Source: Sebastes aleutianus (lineage: Eukaryota > Chordata > Actinopteri > Perciformes > Sebastidae). Taken from it: a stretch of 64,000 nucleotides of DNA. This document shows positions 12,101 through 22,389 of the stretch, piece by piece (the stretch's first letter is position 1; each line of letters opens with the position of its first letter). The stretch covers positions 26,947,253 to 27,011,252 of the forward strand of contig CAKAKS010000068.1 in assembly GCA_916700875.1 (NCBI GenBank). The letters are read 5' to 3'. A program made the translations under genes and the position numbers. Under the pieces are notes generated by a model. The model had not been told where the DNA came from. It ran no database searches and saw only the letters and a list, made by a program, of their open reading frames with translations.

Positions 12101-13132
12101 GTTCTAACCACAGCCGCAAATTACTACAGAGAGTGGTGCAGGCGGCACAGCACTTCACTGGCAACGGTCTCCCGGCCATTCAAGACATCTTTCATCAGCG
12201 ATGCCTGCAGAAGGCACACAGCATCATAAAGGACCACAGCCACCCAGAACGCAGTGAGATATCGGGATGAGATTCTGCAGCCAGTGGCGATCCCATATCT
12301 CCACAATCTGGGACCTAACTTCATCCTCCAAGATGACAACGCTCGCCCCCACAGAGCCAGGGTTATCACAGACTACCTCCACAATGTGGGAGTAGAGAGA
12401 ATGGACCGGCCTGCCAAGAGTCCAAACCTCAACCCAACTCAACACTTGTGGGATCAGCTTGCGGGTGCTGTACGTGTTAGAGTGACCAACACAACGATGC
12501 TGGCTGACCTGCAACGAATCCTGGTTGAGGAATGGAACGCCATCCCACAGCAACGTGTGACCAGGTTGGTGACCAGCATGAGGAGGAGGTGCCAGGCTGT
12601 TGTGGCTGCGTATGGATCTTCCACCGCTACTGAGGCTCCTGACGGTGTATTAAATGAATAAAGTGTAAAATAGCCAATATGTCTTGTTTGTTCCTTGTTA
12701 CTGATAGAGAGTTCAATCAGCCAATCCACCAAACAACTCAAAACAAGAGTCAACACCAACAGGAGAATACACTGTTTACCATTGGCAGAGCATTTTGGCA
12801 AATTTTTCTTGGGCGCTCCCCACATAATCAGCTGTGCTGCTCATCCCACAAATGCATGATCCTTACAAGTTGGACATCATTGTGAAGGTAAATAAACAGG
12901 CTTTCCAACGATGTAAAATACAATGCCAATTAACATTGTAACAACAGAGAAATAATCCACCAAACACAAGTTTCCAAACTTTGTTTTCCCAGTTTATATA
13001 TATGTTGAACAACCTCTCCAGAGTCTCTGTGGTCCCAGATAGACTTGCAATGCTGTCCAGAGCAGGAAACAGAGAGTAGTTGCCCTGTCCATCAGCCTCC
13101 ATCTCAGATTCAAAAGTGTTGAGTGAATCCAT
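3169..13132 (-). CDS. tbrg1: TBRG1 (transforming growth factor beta regulator 1) with N-terminal HARE-HTH domain, 14 coding exons, 545 aa
   Basis: Coding exons in transcript order: 13132-13014, 10812-10755, 10647-10565, 10424-10388, 10022-9960, 8100-7864, 7696-7626, 7335-7094, 7004-6868, 6527-6381, 6257-6160, 6022-5912, 3968-3823, 3257-3169. All introns are GT-AG, phases match, and the sum is 546 codons including TGA. Residues about 52-120 read as a HARE-HTH winged helix (TWLDAAQIVLEEAGRPMHI, then SSLEAVMYRE and RFKRIENRNGVFALL). A basic/coiled-coil segment follows (KYHLKYLRLRKAA, DEVAHLEEKFLRAKEERR), then FYRN (GRPVFPIVLGGLTVYSLGE, AIYPVGFCSTRVFASMKNP) and FYRC (FEIVPEEDPQNAIVASSA, ADFFGFSHPTIQNLIQSCPG). 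The FYR half matches human TBRG1/NIAM closely; that protein is a nuclear growth regulator linked to ARF and MDM2. A 5' noncoding exon probably ends at the donor next to 13363. The first coding exon has a weak donor (GTTGTT), so its boundary is least certain. The start is the first ATG after the acceptor at 13144. Confidence 0.93.
4051..5345 (-). mobile_element. Decayed non-LTR retrotransposon, 3' part of ORF2, in TBRG1 last-but-one intron
   Basis: Minus-strand translation gives LINE reverse-transcriptase fragments: LTLNADKTKFMLFSR near 5262-5345, then after an insertion SALKLLDSVYDSALRFITGD and RRDTHRYLFIYKALTGKLPY around 4480-4670, then SELGKTALNFSAPDSWN at 4353-4404. Stops and frameshifts interrupt it, so it is dead. 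It ends at a TGAA simple repeat (plus-strand TTCA repeat at 4051-4066), the usual 3' tail form for L2/jockey-like elements. The family (L2, Nimb or similar) is not certain. Confidence 0.75.
4893..5252. mobile_element. Nonautonomous hAT-type MITE inserted in the LINE
   Basis: The 360-base element starts CAGTGATTCTCAA and ends TTGAGAACCTCTG, a terminal inverted repeat typical of hAT elements. It is flanked by an 8-base target duplication with one mismatch (GTCTATAG at 4885-4892, ATCTATAG at 5253-5260). It splits the LINE open frame, so it came later. No transposase is encoded. Confidence 0.8.
8176..8822. mobile_element. AT-rich MITE, copy 1 (TBRG1 intron)
   Basis: Ends are ACGGAGGACAGAACCTGCC and, inverted, GGTAGTTTCCGTCCTCCGT. 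The inside is mostly AAATAAAT-type simple sequence plus phrases such as GGCATTAATTAATT and AAATGTGACA that recur in the copy at 19.1 kb. No coding capacity. Confidence 0.7.
9307..9732. mobile_element. Nonautonomous hAT-like element, 426 bases (TBRG1 intron)
   Basis: Starts CAGGGCTCAACA and ends TGTTGAACCCTG, a 12-base inverted repeat with one mismatch. The internal phrase about CTTGCC/GGCAAG near both ends adds a second inverted motif. No clear 8-base target duplication was found, so the copy is old or slightly mis-bounded. No ORF. Confidence 0.65.
11280..12240 (+). mobile_element. L2-type LINE ORF2 remnant in TBRG1 first coding intron
   Basis: Plus-strand frames give L2 reverse-transcriptase phrases with shifts and stops between them: NNYRPVALTSVITKCLERLL, LESLQFAYKPNRSTDDAFAL, DYSSAINTIIPSK, FLSVHISEELSWTLHTDTV, LRKFGMNASILTNFYRCTIE, LPAIQDIFHQRCLQKAHSI. 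It is broken many times and cannot be active. It runs directly into a Tc1 transposase fragment at about 12240. Confidence 0.8.
12241..12661 (+). mobile_element. Tc1/mariner transposase C-terminal fragment
   Basis: An open frame at 12254-12661 (135 aa) covers the C-terminal half of a Tc1-like DDE transposase: FILQDDNARPHRARV holds the second catalytic Asp, and SPNLNPTQHLWDQL is where the third acid (Glu in NPIEHLWD) should be. Here it is Gln. The paired DNA-binding domain and first Asp are missing, and no terminal inverted repeat was seen on the left. A dead 3' fragment joined to the L2 remnant. Confidence 0.85.
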
Positions 13133-13362
13133 AAGAGACAGGACCTGCAGAGGAGAAACATTAAGACATGTATTATCTCTTTCTGTCTGTCTCATCTAAC
13201 TCACATGTTCCTCCTCATGCATACAACTAGAATAACAACATCAGCAACACAGAAGCTTGCATATTCAGTGTAACATTAGAGAAGCTGCTGATTGCTCAAA
13301 GCTGCTAATAACATGTTATAAATAAAAGAGTTTAAGGTTTAGATAGAAGTAAACAAACTCAC

Positions 13363-13425
13363 CTCAGTGCAGCAAACCCACTTCTTTCAGTTCGTGCTCC
13401 GGTTTGTTTGTTTCCGTCGTGTGTC
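13363..13425 (-). other. tbrg1: Probable TBRG1 5' noncoding exon and promoter edge
   Basis: A strong donor (CTGAG followed by GTGAGTTTG on the minus strand) sits at 13363, and an acceptor at 13144 lies 12 bases before the TBRG1 ATG. The stretch just upstream (13380-13450) is richer in CG dinucleotides than its surroundings, as expected at a housekeeping start site. The true 5' end cannot be set from sequence. Confidence 0.55.
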
Positions 13426-13744
13426 AACCCGGAACCTTCAGTCGTCTCATTGTTTACACACGGAGTGGATAAAAGCTAACCACTAATCAGCAGCTTCAGT
13501 CGTGATAAAAACTACATCTTTGTATGGAAAAAGAATATTGTTGTAATATGTTCAAAAACGAGAATATATGGACGGGAAATATGTAAGTAGATAGAGGAAC
13601 TAAAGTCAGTTGCTCGCGTCGGACATTTTTTCGTGGGAGCATTTACCGGATATCCGTTTTTTTTCCTTCTATTTTTCTATTATTCATTTACAAACATTAA
13701 GGCATTGTAATCTAAACACTTCTAAAATAACATTAATAATCTAA

Positions 13745-14028
13745 AATAATATAATAAAAATAAAAGAGGGTAGAAAATAATTAAAGGAACCAAAAAAAAA
13801 AAAAAAAAATAATAATAAAACTGCACTCTTCCATAGTAGCTCTAGGGGTCATCATCATATACAGGATAGGAAAGATAACTTAAAATTATAAAAAATAATA
13901 TAATAAAAATAAGAGAGGGTAGAAAATAATTAAAGGAACAAAAAAAGAAATGCATAAATAAATGAATAAATAAATAAATAATAAGAGTGCACTCTTCCAT
14001 AGTAGCTCTAGGGGTCATCATCATATAT
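13745..14028. repeat. Direct duplication of a ~120-base AT-rich block
   Basis: Two copies (about 13745-13861 and 13890-14028) share AGAGGGTAGAAAATAATTAA and CTCTTCCATAGTAGCTCTAG followed by the same ATCATCATAT. They differ mainly in the central A-rich or AAATAAAT run. This is a local tandem duplication with an intervening 28 bases. Confidence 0.75.
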
Positions 14029-14394
14029 GTTCAGTTCTTCATAAGCTCTGAGACACTTTGCATGTTGCCCTTTCATTAGTCTTAAAGCACTGAGATGATT
14101 GTCCACAAGGTCCCTTTTGAAAACGGAAAATAGGGGTTTAATTTTCTTCCATTTGGATGCATGGATGAAAAAAATTCTACTTTTGTCATTTATTTGACAA
14201 AAGTAAATACTTTGTAGATTCTGATTATTAATACAAAATATAAATCAACTTATAAATAATGATATATTGTTATGGATTAAGATACCTGGCAGTATATAAA
14301 GTAATTAAAATTAGCCCCACATTTACCAGCTGCAACATTAAAGTGATGAACACAATAATGCATCAATAATTATAATACAATAATATAATTATTC

Positions 14395-14575
14395 TGCAAT
14401 AGGTACTTTTACTTTTGGTAATTTAAGTATATTTTGATGCTAATACTTTTGTACTTTTACTTAAGTAACATTTTGAATGCAGGACTTTTACTTGTAACAG
14501 CGTATTTTTACACTGTGGGATTGCTACTTTAACTTAAGTAAAAGATGTGAGTACTTCTTCCGCCACTGGTTTACA
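14395..14575. repeat. Dispersed teleost repeat with ACTTTTACTTAAGTAA motifs
   Basis: Contains TACTTTTACTTAAGTAACAT, GCAGGACTTTTACTTGTAAC and ends TACTTCTTCCGCCACTG. I recognise this as a very common interspersed sequence in fish genomes. It is noncoding; its class is not resolved here. Confidence 0.6.
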
Positions 14576-15660
14576 AAAGCTATTTTTTCTCAGTTTTACC
14601 TTACTGTTGATAGGCTATAATTATATTTAGATTTTAGGCATATTCAATCGTTTCTCAACTGCAAATCTTTACATCATTTCTGAACATCATTCAAGCTAAA
14701 ATTTGACCCTTATGCTATTTTAGATAACGAGATAACTCCTTGGACATTGAAAACTCTAGCGATTCAACTAAGAATTTGTGTCATTTTCTGATTAATATCT
14801 GAGTGTAACGTAACATCAAACCAAAATTCACATCAGTGAAAAAATGGCTCAAGATGATGTCATCAGTGCAAGATTTAATCTATAAATTGCACTTTAGAGA
14901 AGCAGTCGTCTATGTTACAACATATTACAGTACCAAAAAAACAAAACTAAATTGGGTGTATTTTTCTCTATAATTACTCTGTTATTGAAGTAAAATGTAA
15001 CTAAACCTAGTCAAATTATCGTTCAGGTCACAGGATATCTATAAGTACTAAAGGATCATGTTTCTCCATCCGGCGTTTTGTATGTAGAGTCCTGTCATAG
15101 CTGACCTCCAGACACCATCAATAGTCGAAGGACATTATGCTATTGCTCCGGCAGCTGTTAACTGAGAACTTTGTGATCTGAAAAACTCTCCTTATGGTCA
15201 AGATAACTCCCAAAAACACATTCTCTCAAAATTGAGTTTCAGTTTTTCCTCTTTCTGGCACCTTCAGTGTTTCCAAATACATCCTTCATCATGACCTACA
15301 GTAGCCTATGCGGTGCAGACTTAAATGTATGTGTGGTTGTTTTATGTGCAGAGAACAAAGAACAGATTACAGGGAATTCTCACAGAGCATATATATGCCA
15401 GACCTACAACCAACTAAAAAGTCTTTTAAATTCATGCTGACTGTTAGAAATGAGGACAAACTGAGCTCATTTGGCTGTGAGCTGAGATATCAACATCTCC
15501 AAACTAAATTGTAAACAGACATGTAGATAAACTGATATTATCTGCTGAGGTTTCTGAGATGTATACCTCTTCCCCAGTACAACGGAGATTAATGTAAGTT
15601 ACTTGTAAAATTAAATTTGAAAATTTCATCAGCAACATTTCTTTTTTTGAGAAACAATGG

Positions 15661-15955
15661 TAAATGGACTTGTATTTATACAGCGCTTTTCTAGTCTTCC
15701 GACCACTCAAAGCGCTTTACACTACATGTCAGCATTCACCCATTCACACACACATTCATACACTGATGGCAGCGGCTACTAAGGTGCCAACTTTGCCCAT
15801 CAGGATCTAAATACTCATTCACACACTGATGGCTATGCCTTCGGGAGCAATTTGGGGTTAAGTGTCTTGCTCAAGGACACATCGACCACCGAACCACCGA
15901 CCTTCCGAGTGGTGGACAACCTGCTCTACTCTCTGAGCCACAGCTGCCCAATGTC
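15661..15955. repeat. Dispersed teleost repeat (copy 1), CTCAAAGCGCTTTACACTAC type
   Basis: Shares TCAGCATTCACCCATTCACA and the surrounding TGGACTTGTATTTATA phrase with 59844-59961. A familiar fish interspersed repeat often found next to genes. No ORF. Confidence 0.65.
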
Positions 15956-16916
15956 CTGTTGGACCTGCTTTCTACTGGGGTGATAGTCGAAATAACAAAT
16001 GTGCTGAGAAGATGACACAAATATGATTTCATTCATTATAATGGATGAGAAGCAGAGAGTTCACTGATGGATATCTAAAAACCTGGGAAAATAAAACCAA
16101 AACAATCTTCATGTCTGGGTAGCATTAGAGGTAAAGAAAAAATATAACCCATATTCTTGCTGATTGCATCCTCTGCACTTGATCACCCCTTCGGTTTGTT
16201 TCATAATACTAAACTATAAAATCCTTAATGTATCCGTGTTCATGAGAAAACCGGTGACTCAGCTCTCTTTCTATATTGGATTTCCTCTCATGTGGCTAAA
16301 GTTGCACTAAACAAGCCCTGTGGTCCTAATTCTAAAATTGCAGGATGCAGGCAAGACAGGAGGATTTCACAACGTAACAGTTTAGACATGATCAAGAACA
16401 ACTAATGACTTAAATTGTTTGCTAATTGTGTTGCTGTGTAACCCAAGTTGGTATGAATACTGAGATGCAAGTTGGGCCCTGTTATGGCTGGAGGGGACCG
16501 TGTGATTGCAGTCAGAGCTCTTTATTTGTAACCCTGAGATGAGTTCAGAGGATACATTTAAATCCCTTATTTTACAACCAAAAATTGTGCAATTTAGCAT
16601 CACTGAAATGAGTAAACATCTCCGAGCAAATACATTCACCATCAGTGCATTCCTTTGCTATTTCCACACAGAAAAAATGAACCTTTCAAAGCAGTTCAAA
16701 GATTATTGACAGAATTGATCGAATGATTATCACTCACTGACCTTTGCCTCACTTTGATCCTGTTATTTGCTAACAGCCAAGCAGTAGTTAGACTGTCTCT
16801 GAGAACTGTTCCCAACACAATAAAAATATACAATACTGTTGTTCATGTGATTGTTTTTCATGATATGCTAACTGCGGTCACATCTTTGACATGGACAGTT
16901 GAGTTGTTGTGAGTTC

Positions 16917-19900
16917 TCAGTAACAGTTGAGCCAGCCGTAGTTGAGCAGCACACGGATCACTCTCCTGTACGCCAGGTAGTATTCACTCTGTCTGGGGCC
17001 GTCTGAGAAATACAGATATCCTGTGGGAGGGAAGATTCAGTTTATATGCAAATATTGAACTTAAGGCAGCAGCAATTGATTTTTTGGCGCAACAAAACAA
17101 GCTGTAAACACACAATGGCATACTATATTACAGAAAGAGTCACCTTTTAAAGTTGTTTAGGTGAACGTGCACTGAAACAGTTACCTAACACATCCAGCAG
17201 ATACGGAGTAACATCAGAACATATGCACTTTTTGCTCTGTTTTGGTCTCCATCAAGTCCTGAGAAAATGATCTGAGTGGTGAAATTCTCTGTGGTTTGTC
17301 ACTATGAGACTACTACACATAGTCATTTGATCAATTGTTAAAGGAATAGTTTGATGCCCAGCAAAGTAATAGTCCCCCCACCCCGCTCTCATTCCCAGAG
17401 CATATATTACAGACGCCTTGTCACATCCATCAGTGTGTGATACCACCGCACAAGGCGCCGATCTGAGACGCATTTCCATTAACTACAATGTAAACCCATC
17501 CGCAACAACATTAAACGCTCAGAGAAAGTGTGCTGAGAGTGTGGTGACATAGCTTTTAAGAGCAAAAAGACACACATCGGGCAGACGGGAGGGGAGGTGG
17601 ATGGATCCAACAAACACAAGGCTTTCATCCTGGAGACGCTGTCCATGTCCAATGCGTTACATTACAATCAGCTGTTCATTCGTGTCCCATGTTCACAACA
17701 TTAAAGTCTCATTTACACAAGCATGTTGTTTTTTCCTAAACCTAAGCAAGTGTTTTTGTTTAGTTCACAACGTTAAGCATGTTTACTGCGACCGAAAAGT
17801 GACGCCAAGGGGCCTGACAAAGCGTCAGTATGTGATGAGTTGGGATGAGAACGTGTCGGTCCACCACATAACTCCCTTATGACTTGGACAGAGCCAGCCT
17901 AGATGTTTCGAGTCTTTATGCTACACTAAACTAAGCTAAGCTAAGCTGGACAAACATCACAGAGTGGTAATGATCGTCTCATGTAACTCTCAACAAGAAA
18001 GCAAATAAGCGAAACAGTCAAATTATTCATTTAATATAACAATACTGATTTTGATGATGATCATTTTCTGCCATTCTAACCAAAGGTGGCTCTTGACTTG
18101 AGTATGAAATGTGTTAAATGATTTAGTGAATGACATTTCTCACCATAATTTTCAAAGGCTGCGTCTACTCTGGAGCCAATGCCAGGGAAATCCTGAGTGA
18201 TGTATCGTGGGTATCCAACGTCCATTTGGTTTCTGCGCTCATCATAGCTGCAACCGAGAACAGAGAGACGATTAGAAAGGCTTTGTAGACATGCCATGTT
18301 AATAACAAACTAAAGACTTTATCATCACCAACACTCACCTCCAATACTGGTTGTTCACAAAAATGAGTGTTTTTCCAGTAGTTGCCACATAGACGGCTGC
18401 ATCCACCTTATTGACTGAAGAAGGGAGGCCGAGGCTGGTGAGAGACTTTGGATAGCCGGACATGATTGTCTTTGCATAAGCTCTAATGCCCCAGTACTGA
18501 CGACCTATAGAGAAACAGTCAGAGGTTATTACGTCATGTAGTTATCTGTGAGTATATTCAACATTCAAACCTAAAAATTGACATTACCTTCAAAAAGAAC
18601 CACCACATCCTTGGATGGGACTTCAAAGGCAGCATCGACAGAGTTGATTCGTGACCATTTCCTGCTCACTTTCGTTAAACGGATTCCTCCGGTACTCTTC
18701 CTCCAGTAGTATCTAGTGAGGATTTTAAATTGTAAAAAGATGTATTTTCGTATGTCGAACACAAACAAGATGATCGTCACATATTAAAAATGTACCCGTT
18801 TTTGAAGAAGTACAGCTCTCCCCTGATGGAAGTGGCAGCGTCGAACACCAGATCGCGGCTGCACTGCTCGTTTCCGGGGTTGGGCAGAGGGTCTGGGTTT
18901 GGATCCTCTGTTGGTTCCTCTGGCTCTGGTGCAGGGTCCGGGCGAGGAGGGGGTTTAGGTTTTGTTGTGGGCACTGGTGTACGGCTGCCTGAATGATGCA
19001 GCAAAATCAAAATTAACTAAGCTATGAGCTTCAGTCATCATAAAGCAAACAACCATCAACATAAATTAGTAAAAGATGCACTTTTAGAACCTTGTATTTA
19101 TTCTTTTATGGATTTATTGAGGATGAAACCTGCCAAAATCAAAAATAAATAAATACATATGTCATTAAATGTAGCAAAAATAATATTCAAAATAAATGCA
19201 GGCATTAATTAATTGATAAAATGTGACAAATTTATATTTTATTTTTAATTTGTTTCTTTATTTATTTATCTTTGTATTAATTCCCTTATTTATTTACTCT
19301 TCTAAGTTTGGGAAATAAATAAAGGGTGAAATGCAAAAGGAAAATCGTGCAGAAATAAATAAATAAATACATAGATAAATACACACATTTAAAAATAAAT
19401 TAAAAAATAGATGCAAAAACAAATAAAAAATAAAAGCAAAAATAAATGAATAAATGCATAAATAAATGCATAAATAAAAACATTTAAAAATTAATAAAAA
19501 TATTAATAATATTAATAATAACTAAATAAAAGGGAAAATTAAACACAAGAGTAAATAAATAAGGGAATTAATACAAAGATAAATAAATAAAGAGGCAAAT
19601 TAATTAATGGCTACATTTATTTCTAATATTATTTTTGCTACATGGCATATTTATTTATTGAGTCATTTATTTATTTATTCATTTATTTTTGATTTTGGCA
19701 GCTTCCGTCCTCCATAATGTTTAAGGTGAGACACTACTGGCAAAAATATTGTTTTTCATGTGCTAAAATCTTTCCCCTATTCACCTGGGGTGTCTTTCCC
19801 TTAAAATCAGTTTGACTGTCAAGCACACAAACCACAATGAATATAAAATTAATTCAGTTTAAATCCCATGCTTTTCATTCTCATCTCATTGTCTTATCTT

Positions 19901-22043
19901 ATCTTAATCCAACATGAATGTGAATGTGATGTTTTTTTGCTCACCATAAAGGGCTTGAACCCCTCGCCTGTCATCGTCTGGCAGCCTGTATCCGTTTGTG
20001 TTGACGTATTGATAAGTGGGGTACATGAGTGCACGTCTGTCCCTGGAGTGATCCAGACCCAGAGCGTGGCCAAACTCGTGGGCCGCCACCAGCATCAGAT
20101 TCACACCTCAACACAACAATGAAGCAAGTCAGACATTATTTTATATACAGAATAGATTATATAGAGACAGATTACATACTTCTGTGGGAACTACACAGAT
20201 TATTCACTTCTTCCCCAGTGGACAGGACAGCTTCAGGTTTACTAAAATGCAGAGTGTGTATTTACCTCTTTGGGTAAGAGTCCAGGTTTCATCATCATCA
20301 AAGTGTGTGTCCCCTCCCTGACCCCGTCCAGGAGAGTTAGCATGAGCCAGGACTCCCCCCGCCCCGTCGAAAGGGTAAAAGTCCCCGTGATCTGCAACAG
20401 GACAAAGAACACATAATGTTATCTACCGTTTCAGAGTTGCATGCAGAGAAAAGGATTCCCATGAAGATGAGCTGGGTGTTTAAGAATCCAGACTCACATC
20501 CGCCCTTGAAGAGGATCATGATGTCTGCAGCACCGCTGGAGATCTTTTTAAAGTCCAGAGGGATGACATCGCTGTAGAGCTTGAAGGCCTGAGCGATGGT
20601 TGCATCCACGTGACTCTGGGTCAGATCTGGAGTGTACTGAGTGATCCTGTTCAGATTAGATTATACTGCATGTCTTTATTTATATATTCAACCACCAACA
20701 ATACAATTAAGTGACTAAAATATTGCCTGATTCTACCCAGATGTAGTCTTATTCTACCCTGATCGGGTCTTATTCTTCCAGATGTGGTCCTATTCTACCC
20801 AGATGTGGTCTCATTCTACTAAGATCTGGTCTTATTCTACCCAGATCTGGTCTTATTCTTCTCAGATGTGGCCGTATTCTACTAAAATCTGGTTTTATTC
20901 CACCCAGATGTGGTCTTATTCTACCCAGATGTGGTCTTATTCTACTACGATCTAGTCGTATTCTACCCAGATGTGGTCCTATTCTACCCAGATCTGGTCT
21001 TATTCTACCCAGAAGTGGTCTTATTCTTCCAGATATGGTCCTATTCTACCCAGATCTAGTCTTATTCTACCCAGATCTGGTCTTATTCTTTCAGATCTGG
21101 TCCTATTCTACCCAGATGTGGTCCTATTCTACCCAGATGTGGTCCTATTCTACCCAGATCGGGTCTTATTCTACCCAGATCGGGTCTTATTCTACCCAGA
21201 TGTGGTTTTATTCTGCTAATGTAATGTCATGACTTACCATAATGATAAAATATTAAAAAGTGAAATGTACTTTAGAAGTTGTCTTTTATAGATAATTCAT
21301 TTATAATAATATGTTCCTTCCTACAGTTCCAGTTACCTGTAGGTAATCAGCCTTTTCTCCCATTTGGGTCTCCCAGCGAAGTGTCCATATCGGCTGATGT
21401 CTGACACGCCACACCTGGGCGCCTTCATCACCTCCACAGTCTCGTTGTTCAAGACACCAGTCACCTGATGGTCAGATGATGATATGAGGGAACAGAGATT
21501 TTGTAAAGTGAAGTTTGAAAAACATATGATTTCTAGTATGAATCATTAGACAGTTATTAGCAGTCATAAAGCAGACCTATAAAAAGTCAAAGCTTTCATT
21601 CATTGTGATTACCTCCAGGCCAAAGAAAGCCTGCATGGCCTGTAGATCCAGGCTGAAGGATGTAGCCATTCTTCTCACTGAGGTGTTTGTCACCCCAACA
21701 TCAGCATAGAACTGAGAAAGGTATCCCTGACAGCAGGAGAAGGAAGATGATTTTAATGCAAGTGATTCATATTTCATTAATTCCTGTCTAATCTAAATTT
21801 AAAGACTTTCTGCAACTTGCCTCACCTCTGACTTCCCTAGAAGAGTCATTAGAGTGTCTTTAAAGATGTTCCTGCATAATCACTCAGACAGTTCCTAGTT
21901 GATAATATTTATGCAGAATATATATAGTGCATTACCTGTGCCAGGTTTTCTTCCTCTGGTGAAACTGTTGGAGCAACGGTCGGTGCTGCATGACACAGGG
22001 CCGAACAACCCAGCAACACTATCCAAAAACCAGCAAGAGACAT
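16917..22043 (-). CDS. Collagenase-like secreted MMP with proline-rich hinge, 11 exons, 492 aa
   Basis: Exons: 22043-21936, 21726-21613, 21464-21337, 20646-20498, 20391-20266, 20106-19945, 18988-18796, 18712-18588, 18504-18339, 18247-18144, 17020-16917; 493 codons with TGA. Signal peptide about 1-20 (MSLAGFWIVLLGCSALCHA). Cysteine switch PRCGVSD at 90-96, with Ser where PRCGVPD has Pro. Zinc site HEFGHALGLDH at 218-228 with catalytic E219 and Met-turn M236. The hinge (263-304) is unusually long, with 16 prolines and many acidic residues. Hemopexin domain runs C305 to C491, one residue before the end. It is a secreted zymogen expected to cut extracellular matrix. It shares with the MMP13 gene at 47.5 kb an extra intron in the propeptide and a VIR-containing last blade, so it is probably a collagenase paralogue; the exact orthologue (MMP13-, MMP8- or MMP1-like) cannot be fixed here. 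AATAAA for its strand lies at 16521-16526. Confidence 0.93.
19119..19714. mobile_element. AT-rich MITE, copy 2 (intron between catalytic and hinge exons of the 16.9-22.0 kb MMP)
   Basis: Left end TGAGGATGAAACCTGCCAAA, right end GGCAGCTTCCGTCCTCCA inverted, matching the ends at 8176 and 8822. Inside are long runs of AAATAAAT and the shared GGCATTAATTAATT phrase. About 596 bases, no coding capacity. Confidence 0.7.
20730..21218. repeat. 21-base minisatellite, about 23 copies, in intron 3 of the 16.9-22.0 kb MMP
   Basis: The unit is TATTCTACCCAGATNTGGTCY with GT, CT or CG at the variable site. Copies at the 3' side (21100-21200) are nearly perfect; those at the 5' side vary more and some lack a base. 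Because the unit is 21 bases, it stays open in plus-strand frames (SYSTQMW or LFYPDVV repeats), but that is a byproduct and not a gene. Confidence 0.9.
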
Positions 22044-22389
22044 CTTGTTAGAAAGTTGTCTTCTCTCCATCCACTCTCCCCTCATAAAGGCAGCCTGAGG
22101 TTGTTCTGATATAAGCTGAATGAGAGTAGTCAGTGTCCCCCTGTGTACTCCAGTAAATGTTGGATAAGCCCCTCACCAGAGGGGGGAGGGAGTAAACAGT
22201 GACCTCTCTGATAACACAGTGGGAGGAGATGATGGTTTTAACTTCACTCATGAAAAATCTGTTTATCTTCTACTGTCACCATAGTGTTGTCTTGTAATGA
22301 GATGCCTTCATGCGCCTCTTCTATCCCACCTTTATGATTTACCCTCTGATGTGTTTGCATCATTTGTCACATGTGCTCATCTGCATGTG

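Larger units (their letters stand above)
13426..16916. other. Intergenic region between TBRG1 and the first MMP
   Basis: Holds the duplicated AT-rich block (13.75-14.03 kb), two dispersed fish repeats (14.4 and 15.66 kb) and unique AT-rich DNA. The minus-strand AATAAA at 16521-16526 probably ends the MMP whose stop is at 16917. No other exon was recognised. Confidence 0.5.

Noticed and set aside
9960..13132. HARE-HTH exons as a separate small gene next to TBRG1
   Set aside because: The last of these exons has no stop, ends at a strong donor, and joins in phase 0 to the TBRG1 exon at 8100.
20971..21232. Two overlapping plus-strand frames of about 65-82 codons with SYSTQMW and LFYPDVV repeats
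   Set aside because: They are produced by the 21-base minisatellite, whose length is a multiple of three; no start context, splice sites or family similarity.
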